From Amoebidium appalachense (taxonomy: Eukaryota; Ichthyosporea): DNA of 64,000 nucleotides. The notes beneath the pieces are model-generated. The model ran no database searches. It was given only the letters and a program-made list of their open reading frames with translations, and was not told the DNA's origin. The stretch lies in contig CAVNZM010000011.1 in NCBI GenBank assembly GCA_963693365.1, positions 2,232,001-2,296,000 of the forward strand, in the 5' to 3' direction. Every line of letters begins with the position of its first letter. Within the stretch, counting starts at the first letter, position 1. Position numbers and translations under genes: made by a program. Shown here in pieces: positions 56,330 through 64,000 of the stretch.

Positions 56330-56340
56330 CTCTCTCCGAG

Positions 56341-56380
<40 letters not shown>

Positions 56381-56455
56381 ACTCTCACTCACTCTCACTC
56401 ACTCTCTCTCTCTCACACACACACACACAGAGTCTCTATCTCTCTCTCTCTCTGT

Positions 56456-56585
56456 CGGCTTGTACGGTGTGTGTTACAGTGTTTACGGTGCGCGCTGACG
56501 CAGCGCGTCTGTGTGCGCGTGTCTCTCTCTCTCTCTCTCTCTCTCTCCCCCCCCCCCCCCCCTCTCTCCCCCCCCCTCCCTCTCT

Positions 56586-56669
<84 letters not shown>

Positions 56670-56760
56670 CTCTCTCTCTCAGGCTCTCTCTCTCGGCTTG
56701 TACGGTGTGTGTTACAGTGTTTACGGTGCGCGCTGACGCAGCGTGTCTGTGTGCGCGTGT
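56456..56760 (+). repeat. 67-bp direct repeat around a (CT)n microsatellite
   Basis: Copies at 56456-56522 and 56694-56760 differ by one base. Each starts CGGCTTGTACGGTGTGTG and is flanked by (CT)n, so a unit of about 238 bp appears duplicated. Confidence 0.85.
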
Positions 56761-56884
56761 GACACACCGCGTGTGCGTGTGTGCGTGTGTGCGCATGTGC
56801 ATGCGTTTGTGCGACTGCACAGACCGTGTGTTTGCATGTGGCATGTGTAAGTGTGCAGTGTGTTTACTGGAAACGTTTTCGTAA

Positions 56885-57112
<228 letters not shown>

Positions 57113-57201
57113 TTGTATGCGTATATGTGTGTGTACACATGTTTGTGTTTGTGTGAAGTTGTGTGTGCACGCTACAGTGTGCACGTGTGTGTGTGTGTAC
57201 G

Positions 57202-57232
<31 letters not shown>

Positions 57233-57515
57233 CGCGTGCCGCGCACGTTCGTAATTGTGGTTGGGTGCTTATGCATGTGTATTAAAGTCACATCTGCGTG
57301 TATGATTGTGTGCGTGCATGTGCGTACATGCATGTGTGTCGCGATTTCTGCCTTTGGTCACTGAAGGGCGTCTCCTTCAAAATATGTATGTCTCGGTTAT
57401 AGTTGAGTTGAATGAGGCTCGAAGACAACATGTGTTCACATGTGGGTAGCTTCGGAGTCTGCTACACTTAGAACCTTGTGTACACACCAGGCACACACGT
57501 GCACACTTCTGATCC

Positions 57516-57655
57516 CTCCCTCCCTCCCTCCCTCCTGCCTCCCTCCCTCCCTCCCTCCCTCCCTCCCTCCCTCCCTCCCTCCCTCCCTCCCTCCCTCCCT
57601 CCCTCCCTCCCTCCCTCCCTCCCTCCCTCCCTCCCTCCCTCCCCCCCCTCCCTGC
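57516..57655 (+). repeat. (CCCT)n tetranucleotide repeat
   Basis: About 34 CCCT units with one interruption near 57531 lie in the intergenic spacer. Confidence 0.9.
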
Positions 57656-58178
57656 CTCTCTCAATAGGTAGTATGATCACTGTCACTGACTCACTGTACA
57701 TGTACAATGTACATGTCCAGCTGCTGTCACATGTACGTATTACTGTACTGTGACAATGTGCATAAACGTTAACTAAGATTTTTTTTTACATCCCAAAAAA
57801 AATTCCTGCCAAAGATTATAATTATGTGTGCAGTGTCACTGGCGTGCACACTCAGCGATTGTTTCATTATTTGCTCATCATCCATAATAAAACAATTAAA
57901 AAAAGTAGGAATATGTCTGCATTGGTCGATATTGTTTCTTCTCAATTGATATTTTGACATATTTGAGCATGTATCTCTTTTTTTCAGAGGGCCTGATGCA
58001 TCCCACTACATACCCTGGCCCTACGGAGCGCCGCTCTCTTACCTCGATCCATTTCTTGATGCCTTTGCCGGCCGCCACCGCTCGGTCTTTTTCCCCCCAC
58101 ACCCCTCTTTTTTCCATCAACCCAAACTCTCGGTCACGTGACCTCCAAACCAAACTAAGTGACCGAGTTTGGGAATAA

Positions 58179-58610
58179 GGGCGTGTTTGGCAGCGCAGTT
58201 ATATCGTGTCTTTATCGTATTCGTCTTTTCGCGTAATGTCACGATTCCGAAAATGTGTCATGCCAAACACGCCACAGCTTTCCGGACACGATAAAGTCGT
58301 TGGACATCGATGTAAAAAAAAAAACACCTCCGGAGGTGATTTTCGAAAACACGATATAACTTTTAGCCAATCGGATCGCTTTTAGCTATACTATTTATGA
58401 TTGGTCAAACTGCTACTAATGAAATCGTACCAACGGTGATATTTCGCATTCTTTTGTTGTATCGAGAAATTCGAGATTTTTTTGGTACGCCATAATCGTA
58501 TCATTATGTACCCCTAAAGACGCATACCACAAAATAATTTTGTGAACACGAGTATTCGTCTTTTCGCAAAATGACACGAATACGATTATTTTCGGCTGCC
58601 AAACACGCCC
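58179..58610. mobile_element. Tourist-like (PIF/Harbinger-type) MITE, 432 bp
   Basis: Perfect 16-bp terminal inverted repeats GGGCGTGTTTGGCAGC (58179-58194) and their complement (58595-58610) are flanked by a 3-bp TAA duplication (58176-58178 and 58611-58613). The TIR start and the TAA/TWA target are typical of PIF/Harbinger non-autonomous elements. It has no coding capacity. The 3' end is partly duplicated inside: TGCCAAACACGCC recurs at 58261-58273 and TATTCGTCTTTTCGC at 58218 and 58553, so the element is composite. Confidence 0.8.
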
Positions 58611-58847
58611 TAAGGCATAGATTTGGGATTGGATTTCTCGAATTTGAAACTTGTATGTGACATAATGGCCCAAGGGAGCGGCCAATAAATCATCATTGAT
58701 CCCTGTTTTTGTACGCGTGTGTGTGGTGCACGTGTGACACATGCCACGGTGTGTGTACTGCATTAAACGGGGTTCAAGAGCGGGGCCCGGGATGGCCGAA
58801 GGAAGAGGGACTCGGGGGGAGGGGATCCGGAGGCCTAAGGTGGCGCG

Positions 58848-58890
<43 letters not shown>

Positions 58891-59637
58891 GGGGGGAGGA
58901 GAGGGGGGGGGGGGGGAGGGGGGGGGGGGGGGTCCCGGCGTACATAGGTTGTTCCAGCAGCTGGGATCATTGCACTTTTATTGGCCGCTCCCTCCGGCCA
59001 ACAGCTCAGAGCTGCTAGATACAGCCATGATGTACGAGCCTCTCGAGTTGGAGGGCTGTAAACGTACACATTGCCTGTACATGTCCAGATCTAATCGACC
59101 TTCAGCTGATATTGGTTCTATTCGATTGGCTAGATACGCACCTTTTAGTGTCCCCCAAAACAAAAAACGGGGTCTAGATCTGAAATCAAATTCGTTTAGT
59201 TTTCGTCTTGTATGATTCATTTTCACTGAACAAACATAACATGATTGCCGGCCTTCTAGCCGCAGTAATCAATTTAATTTTTGCATATTTGCATAACAAA
59301 ATAGGGGATGCACGTGCTTTCAGGTATTTCTACTTCTTCAAGTTCATGAGCGCGAATTTGACTGATACGAAACACCGCCCGACGGACTTACCGTATGGGG
59401 AGATTTACCGTTCTAAACATGCTCGCTGTTGTTTGGCTAATCACGAACCCATTACTGGCGCAAGGAGCCTCCAGCTGTGGACAGTTGTAAAAGCAGCCGC
59501 TGCACAACCTCGTTTTCTACATACAGAACACAGCACACAGGAAAACAGTACCGAGATCTTCGAGGGAATCACCCGTGAAAATTGTGAGATACCTAATCAT
59601 TATATCATAGAAGTGAGAAAAAGTAGGAGTGGGCAGC

Positions 59638-60193
59638 ATGGGGTCGGCGCAGAGCAAAAAGAAGTCCAAGGCCAAAGGCACAGCCAGCCAGTCACAGGAC
59701 TCGCTGGCTGCCGGGGTAGAGTCTGTAAAAAACACAATAGCGGCCCCACCAGAAACAAGTACTCCCCTACAAACAGACCAGAAGGAAGAGAAGCAACAGC
59801 ATAAAGTGGATAAAGCAACAGAGTGCCCTGCGGTTTCTCCAATGCCAGAGCAACAACCAGAACAAAAACGGTTACAGGAAGAACAACACAGAGAGGAGGA
59901 GGAACAGCAGCAACAGGTGTGTGCGTGGTTGGGTGCCTGTGTGCGTTCCAGCTAGTGCTTTTGTTTTTTTCAAGACGTTTAAGTATTTATGGGAAGTCTT
60001 GGACCTGGCTATCTAATTTAGCCTACTGCATCCAATCGCTTGCCGTGCACTCACCATCAAAATGCAATCCTCTTGCCCATCTGCACCCACCAAAGCATTA
60101 AGCCCGTGTCTTTGGTTGTTAAAGATTGAACAACTAAAAAGAGCCAGCAGCACACTCTCGAAGAACAAAAGTGAAATTACTATTGATGCACGC

Positions 60194-60224
<31 letters not shown>

Positions 60225-63169
60225 TTCCCCCCCATCCTACCCCCACCAATCCTTGGATCCTCTGCAGATCTAACCACCTTAAGGGTGGGATGCAGGCCTT
60301 TGTCAGAACCGGTATGTGTTGTATTAGAGACTTACATTGCCGGAAATTTATTATTTGAGTAGCTACAAAAGAAAGGGGCTCGGATTCTTAAGTTGCCCTA
60401 AACCAAACTGCTGGCGTTAACAGACGAGAGCGTTGGGATAGTATGCATGCTTGCAAGCACCTAAGTGCAGAACGACTCATTGGCGAATATTCAAGCACCG
60501 CATATGTTCTTGATCCTAAAATACAACCACAGGAGGGGGATGTCTCGGCTCTCGGTGCCAAGGAGCTAAAGCAGCGGCTGGCTGCTCTGGGCCTGAGCAC
60601 AGCTGGTTGCAGTGAGAAGAGTGAACTTGTGCAACTGTACAAGGACTCACTGGCAAAGGGCATGAAGCCACAGCTGCAGGAGTAAGTAGCCACATGTGTG
60701 CACAACTGGTGTGCGGGCAGACAGGAATGCAGGCGGGAGGGCGGGTGGCGAGGGGAGGGGGGGGAAAGAGGGGGGGAGGGGGGGGGGGGGGGGGGGGGGG
60801 AAGGGGGGAGGGGTGGGGTGGGGATGGTTGTGCGTATTGTAAAAAAGAGATAATAGCAATTCTGGCCTGATTTTGCTTTGTTGGCCCGAATTATGAGCCC
60901 CAATGGCCATTCCAGATGATGGTAGTGCATGTCTGTGTGTGTATGTGTTACTTTTGTGTGAATGTACGTTTGCAAGTGCAATTGCGCGTGTGTGAGGTTA
61001 GTACAACTTGTTTGTGTAGACATATGCATGTGCACGTGTGTGAGGTTAGTACAACTTGTTTGTGTAGACGTATGCATGTGCGCGTGTGTGAGGTTAATAC
61101 AACTTGTTTGTGTAGACGTATGCATGTGCACGTGTGTGAGGTTAGTACAACTTGTTTGTGTATGCGTATGCATGTGCGCGTGTGTGAGGTTAGTACAACT
61201 TGTTTGTGTAGACGTATGCATGTGCGCGTGTGTGAGGTTAGTACAACATGTTTGTGTAGACGTATGCATGTGCGCGTGTGTGAGGTTAGTACAACTTGTT
61301 TGTGTAGACGTATGCATGTGCGCGTGTGTGAGCTTAGTACAACTTGTTTGTGTAGACGTATGCATGTGCACGTGTGTGAGGTTAGTACAACTTGTTTGTG
61401 TAGACGTATGCATGTGCACGTGTGTGAGGTTAGTACAACTTGTTTGTGTAGACGTATGCATGTGCGCGTGTGTGAGGTTAGTACAACTTGTTTGTGTAGA
61501 CGTATGCATGTGCGCGTGTGTGAGGTTAGTACAACTTGTTTGTGTAGACGTATGCATGTGCGCGTGTGTGAGGTTAGTACAACTTGTTTGTGTAGACGTA
61601 TGCATGTGCACGTGTGTGAGGTTAGTACAACTTGTTTGTGTAGACGTATGCATGTGCGCGTGTGTGAGGTTAGTACAACTTGTTTGTGTAGACGTATGCA
61701 TGTGCGCGTGTGTGAGGTTAGTACAACTTGTTTGTGTAGACGTATGCATGTGCACGTGTGTGAGGTTAGTACAACTTGTTTGTGTAGACGTATGCATGTG
61801 CACGTGTGTGAGGTTAGTACAACTTGTTTGTGTAGACGTATGCATGTGCACGTGTGTGAGGTTAGTACAACTTGTTTGTGAAGACGTATGCATGTGCGCG
61901 TGTGTGAGGTTAGTACGACTTGTTTGTGAAGACGTATGCATGTGCACGTGCGTGAGGTTAGTACGACTTGTTTGTGTAGACGTATGCATGTGCACGTGCG
62001 TGAGGTTAGTACAACTTGTTTGTGTAGACGTATGCATGTGCACGTGTGTGAGGTTAGTACAACTTGTTTGTGTAGACGTATGCATGTGCACGTGTGTGAG
62101 GTTAGTACAACTTGTTTGTGTAGACGTATGCATGTGCACGTGTGTGAGGTTAGTACAACTTGTTTGTGTAGACGTATGCATGTGCACGTGTGTGAGGTTA
62201 GTACAACTTGTTTGTGTAGACGTATGCATGTGCACGTGTGTGAGGTTAGTACAACTTGTTTGTGTAGACGTATGCATGTGCACGTGCCGGGTATGTGGTT
62301 GTATGCACTTGGTCACGTATGCGCTAAGAGGGGTGCCATGGTGTGTGCATATTTGTGCTTTGTGTGTATTGTATGGCTAATTTGTTTTCAGGTATGTGAC
62401 GGTTGTGTGCGCGTATGTGCTGGGTGTGTAACCATGCCTATGCTGGATGAGAGCATGTATCATTCTGAGCGGGTTTATGGACAGTGCACATGCATCCACA
62501 TGCTGGGTGAGTAAGTTACGGTTGGTTTCTGTGTGAATCCGTGTGCTCAAAATGCGCATGCGGGCGGTTTTTTTTTATAAACTCGTTTGCTTTATTTGTG
62601 GCCTACCCTGAACCCCCCACACACACACACACATACACACACACACACCTCTTTCTTTCCTTCTTTTTTTCTCTGTTCTTCAAACCTTATTGTGGCTAAC
62701 ATTTGCATGCAGAGCCAAGGAGGCAGAGAAGGGTCCATACATCAGTGAGCCGTGTGCCTACTGCGGCAAGGAGGTGGGGCATGACGGTCTAGAGGTGCTA
62801 GGCAGGCACTGGCACACAAACTGCTACTTCTGTGCACAGTGCGGCCGTAAGCCCGAAGAGGGGGAGGTGTTCCTGTGGCACCTGGGTAAGCCCTACTGCC
62901 GCCACGACTACACAGAGCTGTTTGCTACAAAATGTGCCGGGTGCAGCCAAGCAATCATGGCTGGGGAGGCACTGTGTGCATGCGACCAGCAGTGGCACCC
63001 GGCATGCTTCAGATGCCAGGCCCCGGGCTGTGGTGTGGTCTTTAATGGCGAGCAGTATTGGGAGTACCTGGGCCAGGCATTCTGCGAGGTACGTGAGCGT
63101 GTGTGGGCGCGCGCGTGTGTACATTGTGTGTGTGTGGGGGGGGGGGGGGGGGGGGGGGGGGGGCTGGGG

Positions 63170-63222
<53 letters not shown>

Positions 63223-63777
63223 GGTGGGTGTGTGGCATATGTGTGGGTGGGTGGGTGGTTGGGGGGTGGCCCGAAGGCATGAGTGGGTAGGTGGTGGTGG
63301 TGTTGTGTGTGTGTGTATTCTTTTTTTTTTTTTTTTTTTTTTTTCTGGGAGGGGGGGGGGGGGGGGGGGGGGGGGATGGACTTCGGCTTGATCGGGCCTG
63401 ACTAGGGCACCGTACTTGGCTAGACTTTATGCTATTCACCATGGCGTGCACTTGTGTCCCGGGTGCCAGGGGAGGAGGGGAAGGGGGGGGGGGGGGGGGG
63501 GGGGGGGAGGCGGTGGGGAGGTGGGAGGGGGAGGGGGGGGGGAGGCGGGGGAAGGGGAGGAGGCCGAGGGATTTAAGGACCGAGATTTTGCAAGAGAGCA
63601 GGTCACGGCTGGTTCAGGGCAGGTGCAGGTGTATGGGCGGGCTACTCATGTGGGTGTATGTGAAGGGGGGTATGTGTGTGAGCTTGTGGGTATGTGTGCG
63701 TTTGTCTGTGTGTGGGTGTGTGTGTGGTGGTGGACAGGAATCGTGATTGTGGTGGTGGTTTATTTATTTATTTGTTT

Positions 63778-63847
<70 letters not shown>

Positions 63848-64000
63848 GGGTGGGGGGGTTGGATGAAGCATGACGTACAAAGCTGACCGGCTGTGGGGCT
63901 ACAGATGGACTATCTGCGCAAGGTGGGCAACCTGTGTGAGGCCTGCCAGAAGCCCCTGGATGGGCGGTTCATGGAGGCACAGGGTAGGCGATTCCACCCC
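59638..64000 (+). CDS. LIM-domain protein with N-myristoylation signal and SAP-like segment (5' part)
   Basis: Exons: 59638-59916, about 60424 (or 60458)-60681, 62713-63088 and 63905 onward, cut by the window end. The start MGSAQSKKKSK fits N-myristoylation (Gly2, Ser6) followed by basic residues, suggesting membrane attachment. Residues up to about 93 are Gln/Glu-rich. Exon 2 encodes LGAKELKQRLAALGLSTAG and SEKSELVQLYKDSL, resembling a SAP-type helix-extended-helix motif. Exons 3-4 give two LIM zinc fingers, CAYCGKEV...HWHTNCYFC and CAGCSQAI...WHPACFRC, and the start of a third (CEACQKPL...RFHP), in a paxillin-like tandem spacing. LIM domains bind proteins, often in actin or adhesion complexes. 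The exon 1/2 junction has two solutions: donor 59919 with acceptor 60424, or donor 59917 with acceptor 60458. Intron 2 carries a 48-bp minisatellite. Confidence 0.86.
60985..62290 (+). repeat. 48-bp minisatellite, about 27 copies (LIM gene intron 2)
   Basis: The unit contains GAGGTTAGTACAACTTGTTT, GTGTAGACGTATGCATGTGC and then A/G-CGTGTGT. Copies differ mainly at one A/G site (TGCACGTG or TGCGCGTG), with rare TTAATAC, GTACGAC and GTGAAGACG variants. Because 48 is a multiple of three, long frames stay open on both strands (472 and 642 codons), but these are repeat artefacts inside an intron. Confidence 0.92.
63133..63222 (+). repeat. Poly-G block (LIM gene intron 3)
   Basis: Nearly pure G for about 85 bp, broken by CTGGGGCC, lies close to the exon 3 donor. 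More G runs (63350-63375, 63484-63545, 63811-63846) and (TTTA)n at about 63759-63803 follow before exon 4. Confidence 0.9.

Noticed and set aside
59208-59804. 198-codon plus-strand frame
   Set aside because: It overlaps the LIM gene's first exon in another register, lacks a domain, and its 3' part is a shadow of that exon.
60985-62290. CRISPR-like regular array
   Set aside because: Units are contiguous 48-bp copies without unique spacers, in a eukaryotic intron.
60388-62380. Long open frames on both strands (642 and 472 codons) in the minisatellite
   Set aside because: The 48-bp unit is a multiple of three, so any stop-free unit stays open; the tract lies in an intron between in-phase LIM-gene exons.

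Overview
This window is nuclear DNA from an intron-rich eukaryote, probably a unicellular protist or alga. The gene content (COX11, Hop/STI1, CCT alpha, PP2C, F-box/LRR and LIM proteins) is eukaryotic. Every gene is split by GT-AG introns, about 60 in all, and TAA, TAG and TGA are all used as stops, so the code looks standard. I cannot name the lineage; a LIM protein beside FixL-like PAS domains is unusual but not decisive. Coding exons are clean and GC-balanced. Introns and spacers are packed with poly-G/poly-C runs, (GT)n/(CA)n microsatellites and short repeats, so most long open frames outside the exons are repeat artefacts.

Layout: 3' part of COX11 (+, to 2217); an unidentified multi-exon gene (-, about 3863-5977); a PP2C phosphatase (+, 7419-12598) with an apparent one-base deletion in a C run; STI1/Hop co-chaperone (-, 14030-21540, 13 exons, complete); CCT1/TCP-1 alpha (+, 23433-35098, 15 exons, complete), head-to-head with STI1; a very large gene (+, 36468-54894, 24 exons, about 2,080 aa) encoding about eleven PAS domains, a Ser/Pro-rich linker, an F-box and leucine-rich repeats; a spacer with a PIF/Harbinger-type MITE and large microsatellites (54895-59637); and the 5' part of a LIM protein with a predicted N-myristoylation signal and a SAP-like segment (+, 59638 to the window end). 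I spliced the genes by hand, and reading phases close at all but a few junctions, which are stated.

Two things stand out. First, the PAS(x11)-F-box-LRR protein has the same order (sensor, F-box, substrate-binding repeats) as plant ZEITLUPE-type photoreceptor ubiquitin ligases. Its sensors, however, resemble the oxygen sensor FixL, and six of them keep the position of the FixL haem-ligand histidine. It may be a gas- or redox-sensing SCF substrate receptor. Second, introns have a strong sense-strand polarity: G/GT-rich 5' halves and C/CA-rich 3' halves, on both strands, so the two ends of many introns could pair with each other in the pre-mRNA.

STI1 and CCT1 are both protein-folding genes and share one 1.9-kb divergent promoter region. 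No other functional clustering is evident.
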